Assembly (NCBI GenBank): GCA_031278075.1
Contig: JAITLE010000170.1
Span: forward strand, 1-41,733
Origin: Bifidobacteriaceae bacterium
GTDB lineage: Bacteria; Actinomycetota; Actinomycetes; Actinomycetales; WQXJ01
Length of the DNA stretch: 41,733 bases
Reading direction: 5' to 3'
The position numbers and the translations under genes were made by a program. The notes beneath the pieces were generated by a model. That model was given only the letters and a program-made list of their open reading frames with translations, did no database searches and had not been told where the DNA came from. Positions 24,076-31,094 of the stretch are shown one piece after another; the first letter of the stretch is position 1, and the number at the start of each line of letters is the position of its first letter.

Positions 24076-24797
24076 GACCGCCAGCAGCGACAAGAACGCC
24101 TCCCAAAGCGGCCGAAGGCGACCGCGGCGGGACGCGGCGGCCGACTCGCGTCCTGATCGTGGACGACCACCAGCTGTTCCGTGAGGGGCTGGCCGCCTTG
24201 ATGGCTCGTTGGCCAGAGTTCGTGGTCGTGGGCCAGGCCGCCGACGGGCGCGCGGCGGTCGAAGTGGCCCGCGAGCTGAGACCGGATCTCGTGCTGATGG
24301 ACGTCCGGATGCGTGGCCCAGGCGGCGTCGACGGGTTGGAGGCGACCCGCGCGGTCACCTCAGCCGACCCGGGCTGTCGGGTGGTGATGTTGACGATGTC
24401 AGCGTTGGGCGACGACGTCTTCCAAGCTCTCGCCAACGGCGCCCACGGCTATTTGTCCAAGGACGAACCCCCGCAACGTCTGCGCGCTTTCCTCGAAGCT
24501 GTGATGCGTGGCGAGGCGGCCCTGTCAGGGCCGATAGCGGCCAAAGTGTTGGCGTCCTTCGGACACTCCCCGACGCAGGGCGGGCCAGCCAGCCTGCCTG
24601 GCGAGTCGCTCACCCGGCGGGAACGGGACGTGCTCCGCCTCCTGGTGGACGGGCTGTCAAACGAGGAGATCGCCGAGCAACTGTTCATCACAGAGGCGAC
24701 GGTCAAGAAACACATCGGCCGTGTCATGGCCAAATGGCGGATGAAGAACCGCGTCCAGGTGGCCGTCTACTCGGTGCGCCAGGGCCTCGTCAACTGA
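24072..24797 (+). CDS. NarL/FixJ-family response regulator (LuxR HTH)
   Basis: Cognate regulator of the soluble kinase. The 241 residues include ~25 extra basic N-terminal residues, a receiver domain with D31/D32 and phospho-acceptor D77 (LVLMDVRM), and the conserved Lys in GYLSKDEPPQ. A C-terminal LuxR helix-turn-helix follows (SLTRRERDVLRLLVDGLSNE, ITEATVKKHIGRVMAKW). The GTG start overlaps the kinase stop. It is followed by the intergenic region with the 18-bp palindrome, a candidate binding site 22 nt before the SDR gene. Confidence 0.9.
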   Translation: MRPPAATRTPPKAAEGDRGGTRRPTRVLIVDDHQLFREGLAALMARWPEFVVVGQAADGRAAVEVARELRPDLVLMDVRMRGPGGVDGLEATRAVTSADPGCRVVMLTMSALGDDVFQALANGAHGYLSKDEPPQRLRAFLEAVMRGEAALSGPIAAKVLASFGHSPTQGGPASLPGESLTRRERDVLRLLVDGLSNEEIAEQLFITEATVKKHIGRVMAKWRMKNRVQVAVYSVRQGLVN

Positions 24798-24822
24798 GCT
24801 GGCGGCCCGCGCGGCTGGGTGA

Positions 24823-24838
24823 CCGGACGGCATCGTGC
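24823..24838 (+). repeat. Dispersed intergenic 16-mer, copy 3
   Basis: CCGGACGGCATCGTGC, starting 25 bp after the stop of the NarL-type regulator, same relative orientation as the copies after kgd and the YbaK-like gene. Confidence 0.7.
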
Positions 24839-24936
24839 ACCCGGTGAGGGGCATACGAAAGTCGACCATGACGCCTATACGTTCGGCCCTTGGAAGTCCC
24901 GGAGAAGGCGGTCCAAACTGGGGCGAAACACCTGTG

Positions 24937-24954
24937 GGCGACAAGGTTGTCGCC
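24937..24954. promoter_or_regulatory. 18-bp palindrome, candidate operator of the SDR-ETF-Fix operon
   Basis: GGCGACAAGGTTGTCGCC has perfect 8-bp arms around GG. It lies between a candidate -10 box and the RBS of the first operon gene, so a bound regulator, or a hairpin in the mRNA, could limit expression. Confidence 0.55.
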
Positions 24955-24976
24955 TTCGCACACCCGGGAGGCAGCA

Positions 24977-25729
24977 ATGGCTGGCAGATTTGACGGAAAA
25001 ACCGTGTTGATAATTGGCGCGGCGACAGGCATCGGCAAGGCGGCGGCGCTGGCGTTCGCGCGAGAGGGCGCGAACTTGGTGCTCAGCGCCTACCGCACAC
25101 CGCCGGACGTGGTCGATGAGATCACCGCGGCTGGGGGCGTCGCCAGCGCGGTCAAGATGGATGTGAGCGACGAGGCGTCGGTCAAGAACGCGATCGCCAC
25201 CGTGGTGGAACGCCACGGCCGGCTCGACGTCGCCTTCAACAACGCCGGCTCGTTGCCGATGACGAAGCCGCTGGCGGACTTCACCGCGGAAGAATTCCAG
25301 CACACTCTGCGAGTGGACCTGATCGGGACGTTCCTGGCCATGAAGTATGAGATCCAGCAGATGCTGAAGGACGGCGGCGGCTCGATCATCAACACCGGAT
25401 CGGTCGTCTCTGTGGTGGCGGATCCGGGCATGGCGCCGTACGTCGCCGCCAAACACGGCGTGCTCGGCTTGAGCCGCGCCGCCGCCCTCGAATACGCCGA
25501 GCGGGGGATCCGCGTCAACACCCTGGCGCCAGGTCTGATCGAGACGCCGATGACGGCCCGCTGGCTCGCGGACCCCGCCTTCCGTGCCGTTGTGACCGGC
25601 CAGAACGCCGTGCGCCGCGTGGGCCGTCCGGAAGAGATCGCGGGAATCGTGCTGTACCTGGCCTCCGACGATGCCTCGTTCGCGACCGGGGGCGTGTTCG
25701 TGGTCGACGGCGGGCAGACGGCCCATTGA
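24977..25729 (+). CDS. SDR-family NAD(P)-dependent dehydrogenase
   Basis: A classical short-chain dehydrogenase of 250 residues. It has the cofactor motif GAATGIG (14-20), NNAG (88-91) and catalytic S142 (INTGSVVSV), Y155 and K159 (YVAAKHG). The end AFAT-GGVFVVDGGQ type matches FabG-like enzymes. The acidic residue at the end of beta-2 is not obvious (SAYRTPP), so NADP preference is possible. The ATG 24977 is chosen for its GGGAGGC RBS; an upstream in-frame start at 24890 would overlap the palindrome. It is the first gene of the operon (16-bp gap to etfB). Probably oxidises or reduces a hydroxyl/keto group of the substrate handled by the flavoprotein; substrate unknown. Confidence 0.9.
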   Translation: MAGRFDGKTVLIIGAATGIGKAAALAFAREGANLVLSAYRTPPDVVDEITAAGGVASAVKMDVSDEASVKNAIATVVERHGRLDVAFNNAGSLPMTKPLADFTAEEFQHTLRVDLIGTFLAMKYEIQQMLKDGGGSIINTGSVVSVVADPGMAPYVAAKHGVLGLSRAAALEYAERGIRVNTLAPGLIETPMTARWLADPAFRAVVTGQNAVRRVGRPEEIAGIVLYLASDDASFATGGVFVVDGGQTAH

Positions 25730-25745
25730 GCGGCGGGCGCGGCCA

Positions 25746-26474
25746 GTGAGGACAATCGTCGTCTACAAGTGGGCGCGCGCCGCCGCCAGCGCCGTCGTCC
25801 GCCAGGGTGGGCAGGTCGATTGGGGTGGCGCCAGGCTCGCCGCCGGCGAGGACGATCCGGCCGCGTTGGCTGTGGCGCAGGCGTTGGCCACGCAGAGCGG
25901 CGATGTGGCTGGCCTGACGATCGGCGACGGCGAGACCGCGTGGGCTTTGGCCAGGGGCGCCGACGCCGCCCATGCCGTCCCCGCCCTCGGCCCGTTGACG
26001 GACAACGCGGCCACCGCGAAGGCCCTGGCCAGCGCGGTGCGGCAGATCGCGGCGAGCCAAGCGGTCGATGTGGTGGTGATCGGCGACGCGACGGCTGACC
26101 CGGGCGTGGCCGCGGCGCTCGCGGCCGAACTGGGTTGGCCGGCGTTGCTCGGCGTGACCTCGGCGGCGCCGGCGGGTGACCGTGTCACGGCTGCTCGTCG
26201 GGTCGGCAACGCGATCGAGACGGTGTCGCTGCCGACGCCGGCCGTGCTCGCGGTGGCGGCCGTCGGCGAGGAGGCCCGCGCCCCGGGGATGATGGAGCTG
26301 ATCAAAGCGCGCAAGAAGCCGGTGGCGCAGCTGACGGTCGAAGCCCCGGCGGAAGGCGTCTCGCAGCGGGCCACCCGCCTGCCCGCCGCGGCCGGCGCGC
26401 GGTTGTTCGAGGGTGACGCCGACACCGCCGCCCAGGCTTTGGTCGCGGCGCTGAGAGGGGATGGTTTGCTGTGA
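25746..26474 (+). CDS. fixA: Electron transfer flavoprotein beta subunit (EtfB/FixA-like)
   Basis: Small ETF subunit, 242 residues, starting with TIVVYKW as in FixA/EtfB. The conserved core includes ASQAVDVVVIGDATADPG and the loop AARRVGNAIETVSLPTPAVLAV followed by ARAPGMMELIKARKKP, which binds AMP or the second FAD. The opening differs from common EtfB (a short RAAASAVVRQGGQVDWGG), so it is a diverged member. The GTG start has only a weak RBS; the gene lies 16 bp after the SDR gene, and its end overlaps the alpha subunit (GTGA). Works with the next gene to carry electrons between a dehydrogenase and the FixCX complex. Confidence 0.88.
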   Translation: MRTIVVYKWARAAASAVVRQGGQVDWGGARLAAGEDDPAALAVAQALATQSGDVAGLTIGDGETAWALARGADAAHAVPALGPLTDNAATAKALASAVRQIAASQAVDVVVIGDATADPGVAAALAAELGWPALLGVTSAAPAGDRVTAARRVGNAIETVSLPTPAVLAVAAVGEEARAPGMMELIKARKKPVAQLTVEAPAEGVSQRATRLPAAAGARLFEGDADTAAQALVAALRGDGLL

Positions 26475-27436
26475 GCGTCTGGGTGTTGGCGACCGACCCC
26501 GATCAGTTGGAGCCGCTGGTGGCGGCCGGGCGTCAGGCCGGCGTCGAAGTGGCCGTGGTGGCGGTTGGGTCCCGGGAGTTGGCTGAGGCGGCGGCGGTCA
26601 GCGGCGCGGACCAGGTGCGTTGGATCCAGACGCACGATGCCGTGCCGCCCGAGGCGTACGCGCCTCAAGTCGCGGCGTTGGCGCGCGGGGCTGGCGCCGG
26701 GGCGCGAGTCTGGCTCGCGGGGAACGCGCCCGCCGCCAGGGCGTTGCTTGGCGCCGCGGCGGTCGCGGCCGGGGCCGCCTTGGTGGGCGGGGGCTTGTCC
26801 CTGGCGTTCGAGGGCGGTGTGGTGGTGCTCGACCGCGTGATCTTGGCGGGCGCCGTGATCGAGACCTTGGAAGCGGCCGGGAAGCTGGCGGTGATCTGGG
26901 AGTCGAGTGGCGCGGGCGACGCGGTGGGCGGCGCGGTGGGAGGCGCGGTGGGCGTGCCGATCGAGGAGGTCTTGGCCGCCGCCGCGCCCGGCGCTGGCGC
27001 CGGCGGGCCGGCGCCGTGGGACATGCGGCGCGAGGCGACCCAGGTGGCGGCGACCGCGGCCGGCCTCGCGGACGCTCCCCGGGTGGTCGGTGTGGGCCGG
27101 GGCCTCAGATCCCGCGCCGATCTGGTGGTCGTGGAAGAACTGGCGCGGGCTCTCGGCGCGGAGATCGCGTGCTCCATGCCGTTGGCGGATGACCTCCATT
27201 GGTTCCCGGAGGAACGCTACATCGGCCGGTCGGGCCAAAAGATCGCGCCCCGCGTGTACCTGGCTCTCGGGATCGCCGGTGAGCCACAGCACATGGAGGG
27301 CGTGCGGAACGCGAAAGTGGTGGCGGCGGTCAACAACGACCCGGGCGCGACTGTGTTCCGTCACGCCACGTACGGCATCGTCGGCGATCTCTATGAAGTC
27401 GCGCCCGCGCTGACGCGGGCGCTCGAACACAACTGA
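26471..27436 (+). CDS. fixB: Electron transfer flavoprotein alpha subunit (EtfA/FixB-like)
   Basis: Large ETF subunit, 321 residues. The C-terminal FAD-binding domain carries VVGVGRGLRSRADL, ERYIGRSGQKIAPRVYLALG and the family signature GIAGEPQHMEGVRNAKVVAA followed by VNNDPGATVF. The linker contains a short in-frame tandem repeat (GDAVGGAVGGAVG, about 26920-26955). A GTG start overlaps the beta subunit stop, giving stoichiometric translation. Absence of a ferredoxin domain means it is the plain ETF type. Gene order ETF-flavoprotein-FixC-FixX supports delivery to a membrane or bifurcating FixCX partner. Confidence 0.93.
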   Translation: MSVWVLATDPDQLEPLVAAGRQAGVEVAVVAVGSRELAEAAAVSGADQVRWIQTHDAVPPEAYAPQVAALARGAGAGARVWLAGNAPAARALLGAAAVAAGAALVGGGLSLAFEGGVVVLDRVILAGAVIETLEAAGKLAVIWESSGAGDAVGGAVGGAVGVPIEEVLAAAAPGAGAGGPAPWDMRREATQVAATAAGLADAPRVVGVGRGLRSRADLVVVEELARALGAEIACSMPLADDLHWFPEERYIGRSGQKIAPRVYLALGIAGEPQHMEGVRNAKVVAAVNNDPGATVFRHATYGIVGDLYEVAPALTRALEHN

Positions 27437-27457
27437 CAACGCAAGGAGAAGCGAACT

Positions 27458-28939
27458 ATGGCAACATTCGACGTTGAATACGACCTGGTGGTGGTCGGGG
27501 GCGGAGGCTCCGGCAAGATGGCGGCCTACATTGGCGCCAAAGAAGGGGGCCTCGCGACCGCTCTGCTGGAGAAGGCCCCCGAGACGGGCGGCAGCTCGGT
27601 TTTCGCGGAGGGTCAGGCCGCATTCGAGTCCAGCGAGCAGCTGGCGCGCAAGACGCCGCCGACCCCCGGGATGCACTATCCCTCGCGCGCCGAGGGCTAC
27701 AAGCGTTACATCGACTACAGCCACAAGCGGGCCAACCCGGATGTGGTCCGGATGCAGGTCACCCACACCGCCGAGACCATCGACATCATGAAGTCGCTCG
27801 GGATCGTCTACACGGACGTCACGATCTACGCCTATGAGCAGCCGACCGAGCTGAACTCGTTCCACCGGCCGGACGGCCTCGGGGCCCACATGCAGGAGGT
27901 GCTGCTGCAGGCCACCGTCGACGCGGGCGTGGACATTTTCACTTCGACTCCGGCGAAGCAGTTGATCGTCGAAGACGGCAAGGTGGTCGGCGTGATCGCG
28001 GAGGACGCGGACGGCAAGACCATCCGGATCGGCGCCAAGGCGGTCGTCTTGGCGGGCGGCGGCTTCGGCGGCAACCTCGACATGGTGCGGGCGCATTCAC
28101 GCTTCGCGCGCAACGCGGACGCCTTGATCTACATGGGGCCGGAGCCGAACACCGGCGACACCATCAACATGGCCCTGGCGATCGGCGCCGACACGTGGGA
28201 GATGCAACCGCTCATGCTGGTGCCAGTGGCCAAGGACAAGAGCTTGGTGGCGCACATCAACGGCGGCGGCTCCCAGCCGGTGCTGTGGGTCAACAAGACG
28301 GGCCAGCGTTACTACGACGAGCACGTCGCCCTGAGCTTCGCGGACGCGGCCAACGTCATCGCCATCCAGCCGGGCGGCGCCTCCTACTCGATCATGGACC
28401 AGGCGACGGTTCAGCACCTGATCGACGACGGCAGCGACATCGGCCTGGGGGACTTCGTCAAGTACCACCTGCCGCTGACTGGTCTGCAAACCGAGTTGGA
28501 CGAGGCCGTCGCGGAAGGCGACATGGCTTGGAAGGCCGACTCGATCCCGGAGCTGGCCGAGGCGATCGGCTTGGATCCCGAGGTCTTCACGGCCACTGTG
28601 GCCCTCTACAACGAGTTCGCCGAGGACGGCGACGACCCGCTGTTCTACAAAGACGCGAAGTATCTGCGGCCCGTCAAGACGGCGCCGTTCTACGCCATCG
28701 AGATGCGGGCCGCCATCCTGGTCTCGGTGGGGGCGCTGCGCGTCAACGGCGATCTGCAGGTGATCGGCGTCGACGCCAAGCCGATCGAGGGCCTGTACGC
28801 CGTCGGCATGGACGCGGGCGGGCTGTTCGGCGACACCTACAACCTGGACGTGCCTGGCACCGCCAACGGCTTCGCGCACGCCAGCGGCCGGGTCGCGGCT
28901 CGTCACGCCATCGGGGCGATCAAAGCGGCGGCCGTCTGA
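27458..28939 (+). CDS. FAD-binding flavoprotein of the fumarate reductase/succinate dehydrogenase superfamily
   Basis: A soluble 493-residue flavoprotein with an N-terminal FAD motif (DLVVVGGGGSGKMAA, about 9-23), VVLAGGGFGGNLDMV, TVALYNEFAEDGDDPLF and the C-terminal GLYAVGMDAGGLFGDTYNLD...GRVAARHA, as in fumarate-, urocanate- and related enoate reductases. The usual TMGG/HH segment that carries a substrate-binding His is SVGALRV here, so fumarate itself is unlikely. There is no heme domain or signal peptide; it should exchange electrons with the ETF encoded just upstream. A strong AAGGAGAAG RBS precedes the ATG. It may act as a dehydrogenase or reductase on a C=C bond; direction and substrate cannot be decided. 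Confidence 0.85.
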   Translation: MATFDVEYDLVVVGGGGSGKMAAYIGAKEGGLATALLEKAPETGGSSVFAEGQAAFESSEQLARKTPPTPGMHYPSRAEGYKRYIDYSHKRANPDVVRMQVTHTAETIDIMKSLGIVYTDVTIYAYEQPTELNSFHRPDGLGAHMQEVLLQATVDAGVDIFTSTPAKQLIVEDGKVVGVIAEDADGKTIRIGAKAVVLAGGGFGGNLDMVRAHSRFARNADALIYMGPEPNTGDTINMALAIGADTWEMQPLMLVPVAKDKSLVAHINGGGSQPVLWVNKTGQRYYDEHVALSFADAANVIAIQPGGASYSIMDQATVQHLIDDGSDIGLGDFVKYHLPLTGLQTELDEAVAEGDMAWKADSIPELAEAIGLDPEVFTATVALYNEFAEDGDDPLFYKDAKYLRPVKTAPFYAIEMRAAILVSVGALRVNGDLQVIGVDAKPIEGLYAVGMDAGGLFGDTYNLDVPGTANGFAHASGRVAARHAIGAIKAAAV

Positions 28940-28982
28940 GCTGCTGGGCGAACTCGGACCGGGACTAGGCGGGGCCGCGGGC

Positions 28983-30293
28983 GTGGATGTCGACTTCGAC
29001 GTGATCGTGGTCGGCGCGGGCGTGGCCGGCTGTGTGGCAGCCCACCAGCTGGCCACGGCCGGGCGCTCTGTTCTGTTGGTGGAACGGGGCGCCCAGGTCG
29101 GCGACAAGGCGCTGTCTGGCGGGGTGCTCTACTGCCGGGTGATGGAGCAGATCTTCCCGGGATTCCTGGAGCGGGCGCCGGTGGAGCGCGCCATCACCCG
29201 CAACTGTTTGAGCTTCATGAACTCGGACAGCTTCGTCAACATCGACTACGCCGACGACCGCCTGGGCGCCCCGGTCAACGCGGTCTCGGTGCTGCGCGCC
29301 AAACTCGACGCTTGGCTGGGCGAACAGTGCGAGGCGGCCGGCGCCATGGTGATGCCCGGCGTGTTGGTGGACCGGCTGTTGCTGGAGGGCGGCAGGGTCC
29401 TCGGTGTGGGGGCCGGCGAGGACGAGTTGCGCTGTCACGTGGTCGTGGCCGCCGATGGCGTCAACTCGTTCGTCGCCCGCGACGCGGGCCTGCGTGACCC
29501 GGATCCACCCCGCCACCTGGCGCTCGGCGTGAAGTCTGTGATCGCCCTGGACCGCTCGACAATTGAGGCGCGGTTCAACCTGCCGGCGGCCGGCGGCGCG
29601 GGCGGCCTGGCCGAGGGCGCCGCCTACGCCGTAGTCGGCGACTGCACCAAAGGTGTCGGCGGCGGGGGTTTCATGTACACCAATTTGGAGTCGGTCTCGA
29701 TTGGGTTGGTGCTGCGTTTGGACGATCTGGCGCGCAGCGGCGAGACCGCATCTGATCTGCATGACCGCTTCTTGGACCACCGCCGTGTGGCGCCGTTCCT
29801 CGAAGGCGGCGAGCTGTTGGAATACGGCGCGCACCTGGTCGCGGAGGGCGGCGCCGCGATGGTCCGCGGCTTGGTGGCGCCGGGTCTGGTGCTGGTCGGG
29901 GAGGCCGCCGGCCTAGCGCTCAACACAGGGTTGACGGTGCGCGGCATGGATCTGGCGGCGGGCTCGGCGCTCGCGGCCGCCAAGTGCGTCGACGCCGCAT
30001 TGGCTGCGGGAGACTGCTCGGCGGCTGGTCTCGCCTCCTATGAGGCCGCCCTGCGGGCCAGCTTCGTCGGACGCGACATCGAGACCTACCGGCGGGCGCC
30101 GGCGTTCTTGGAGGGCACGCGGATGTTCAACGATTACGGCCCGCTGCTGGCAGATGTCTTCCACGGTGTCTACAACCTGGATTTGTCCCCGCGGCGGCGG
30201 CTGGTCAAGACGGCCCGCGCCGCGGTGAAGGCGTCGCCGGTCAGATTGGTGGACTTGGCGCGCGACGCCTGGGCGGCGATGAGGGCGTTGTGA
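28983..30293 (+). CDS. fixC: FixC / ETF-quinone oxidoreductase-like flavoprotein
   Basis: A 436-residue FAD protein of the FixC/geranylgeranyl-reductase-like group. N-terminal FDVIVVGAGVAGCVAAHQLA (about 5-24) with GAGVAG, VVVAADGVNSFVARDAGL, VKSVIALDRSTIEARFNL and APGLVLVGEAAGLALNTGLT (second FAD contact) match FixC. It accepts or donates electrons from ETF and passes them through FixX. The membrane association helix of the family is in the C-terminal third. GTG at 28983 is the only start upstream of the FAD motif. The FixX gene begins 4 bp after its stop. Confidence 0.9.
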   Translation: MDVDFDVIVVGAGVAGCVAAHQLATAGRSVLLVERGAQVGDKALSGGVLYCRVMEQIFPGFLERAPVERAITRNCLSFMNSDSFVNIDYADDRLGAPVNAVSVLRAKLDAWLGEQCEAAGAMVMPGVLVDRLLLEGGRVLGVGAGEDELRCHVVVAADGVNSFVARDAGLRDPDPPRHLALGVKSVIALDRSTIEARFNLPAAGGAGGLAEGAAYAVVGDCTKGVGGGGFMYTNLESVSIGLVLRLDDLARSGETASDLHDRFLDHRRVAPFLEGGELLEYGAHLVAEGGAAMVRGLVAPGLVLVGEAAGLALNTGLTVRGMDLAAGSALAAAKCVDAALAAGDCSAAGLASYEAALRASFVGRDIETYRRAPAFLEGTRMFNDYGPLLADVFHGVYNLDLSPRRRLVKTARAAVKASPVRLVDLARDAWAAMRAL

Positions 30294-30297
30294 TCAC

Positions 30298-30582
30298 ATG
30301 AGACTTGGCAGCATCCCGGAGCGTTTGTCCCGCGACCGCCACAACCTTGGCGCCGCATCACACATCGAGGTGGACCAGGCCGCTGCGCGGCGGTTGGGCG
30401 CAGGCCCCCTGCTCGAGCGCATTTGCCCGGCCCACGTCTACACCCAGGGCCCGGACGGCGCCATCCGGATCAACTGGGCGGCCTGCCTCGAATGCGGGAC
30501 ATGCCTGGCGTTGGCGCCACCGGGTGTCTTGACCTGGCGCTATCCGGCTGGCGGCGCCGGCATCGCCTACCGCCACGGCTGA
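30298..30582 (+). CDS. fixX: FixX ferredoxin-like protein
   Basis: A 94-residue iron-sulfur protein, partner of FixC. It has the family cysteines C43 (ICPAHVY), C63, C66 and C69 (CLECGTC) and the C-terminal aromatic-glycine motif TWRYPAGGAGIAYRHG. This matches the FixX pattern, where one ligand comes from the CPA(G/H)xY motif. The ATG is 4 bp after the FixC stop. It is the last gene of the operon; downstream sequence is a duplicated lipoprotein fragment. Confidence 0.93.
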   Translation: MRLGSIPERLSRDRHNLGAASHIEVDQAAARRLGAGPLLERICPAHVYTQGPDGAIRINWAACLECGTCLALAPPGVLTWRYPAGGAGIAYRHG

Positions 30583-30620
30583 GCGCGGACGCCAGCCCCG
30601 AGGCCCGCCCGTCCCAGCCG

Positions 30621-30844
30621 ACGGCTGGAGCGGCGACGGTTTGTCCAAGTATTTTGGGGCGAGCGTGCCGGAGGGCGCGACTTCGGTGACGGAGCAAGAC
30701 GCGAGCATGGAGATCATGAAGGCCTTCGGCGAGATGGCGCAACGACCGGGCTACGATCCCGCGCAGAACCATGCCTTTGAGTGCCTTGACATTCACCGGC
30801 TGCTTTGGCCGGAGGAGACACCCTTGGAGCCTTACCCCTCCTAG
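30621..30844 (+). pseudogene. Truncated, internally deleted copy of the lipoprotein gene at 31088-31732
   Basis: Positions 30621-30709 match 31353-31441 and 30711-30818 match 31605-31711, almost base for base. The 162 bp between two 9-bp CGAGCATGG repeats of the intact copy are missing, so the frame is kept. The 5' half with signal peptide and lipobox is absent. The remaining frame ends at TAG 30842-30844. It has no promoter or start of its own and is probably non-functional. Confidence 0.8.
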
Positions 30845-30852
30845 GGCTTTTT
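30828..30852 (+). terminator. Intrinsic terminator after the FixX/lipoprotein-remnant segment
   Basis: Stem AGCCTTA / TAGGGCT (one G-U pair), 7-nt loop, followed by a run of five T. It is the only classical U-tract terminator in the window and could end the SDR-ETF-Fix operon transcript. Confidence 0.5.
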
Positions 30853-30943
30853 ACGCTTGTGAATGTTAGCGTTCACCTAGTACGCTCTGAGGAGCCGCGG
30901 CGCCCCCCGGGCGCGGTTCCGGCGTCAAGAAAGGGCGTGCGCT
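30853..30943 (+). promoter_or_regulatory. Short intergenic region with TGTTAGCGTTCACC element
   Basis: An imperfect palindrome GTGAATG..CGTTCAC includes TGTTAGCGTTCACC (about 30863-30876). A related TGTTAGTGTTCACC follows the intact lipoprotein copy (about 31764-31777), so the element belongs to the duplicated unit. A CTAGTAC box follows. An AGAAAGG RBS precedes GTG 30944. Confidence 0.35.
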
Positions 30944-31094
30944 GTGCGAGTCAAAGGTTTCTTGAGGGGAAGGATGATCGTCGCGGTCAGCGTGTTCACG
31001 CTGCTGTTGGGAGGGGGTTGGCGCGGTCAACGCGCCGTCTGCGGACGCGGCGCCGCCGAACGGCCACACAGCTGGAGTGGCTCTGACATGTTGA
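30944..31094 (+). pseudogene. Possible small secreted-peptide gene with a frameshift in a G run
   Basis: A GTG with an AGAAAGG RBS starts a signal-peptide-like sequence (RGRMIVAVSVFTLLLGG). After the five-G run at 31013-31017 a one-base shift would give NAPSADAAPPNGHTAGVALTC and a stop at 31092-31094 overlapping the lipoprotein start. That continuation has an Ala-x-Ala cleavage site and looks like a secreted peptide. In the frame as written it instead runs on into the lipoprotein gene. Sequencing error, inactivation or programmed slippage are all possible. Confidence 0.35.

Larger units (their letters stand above)
24798..24976 (+). promoter_or_regulatory. Intergenic region upstream of the SDR-ETF-Fix operon
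   Basis: This 179-bp stretch contains a copy of the 16-mer (24823-24838), a TACGTT -10-like box at 24878-24883 and an 18-bp palindrome (24937-24954). A GGGAGGC RBS (24966-24972) precedes the ATG at 24977. A clear -35 box was not found. Confidence 0.4.

Noticed and set aside
25763..28096. A 777-codon antisense ORF opposite etfB, etfA and the flavoprotein
   Set aside because: The plus-strand genes are clearly real and tightly packed; the antisense frame is a codon-bias shadow.
30298..30582. FixX missing an iron-sulfur ligand
   Set aside because: CLECGTC supplies three cysteines and the upstream ICPAHVY supplies the fourth, as in FixX proteins in general.
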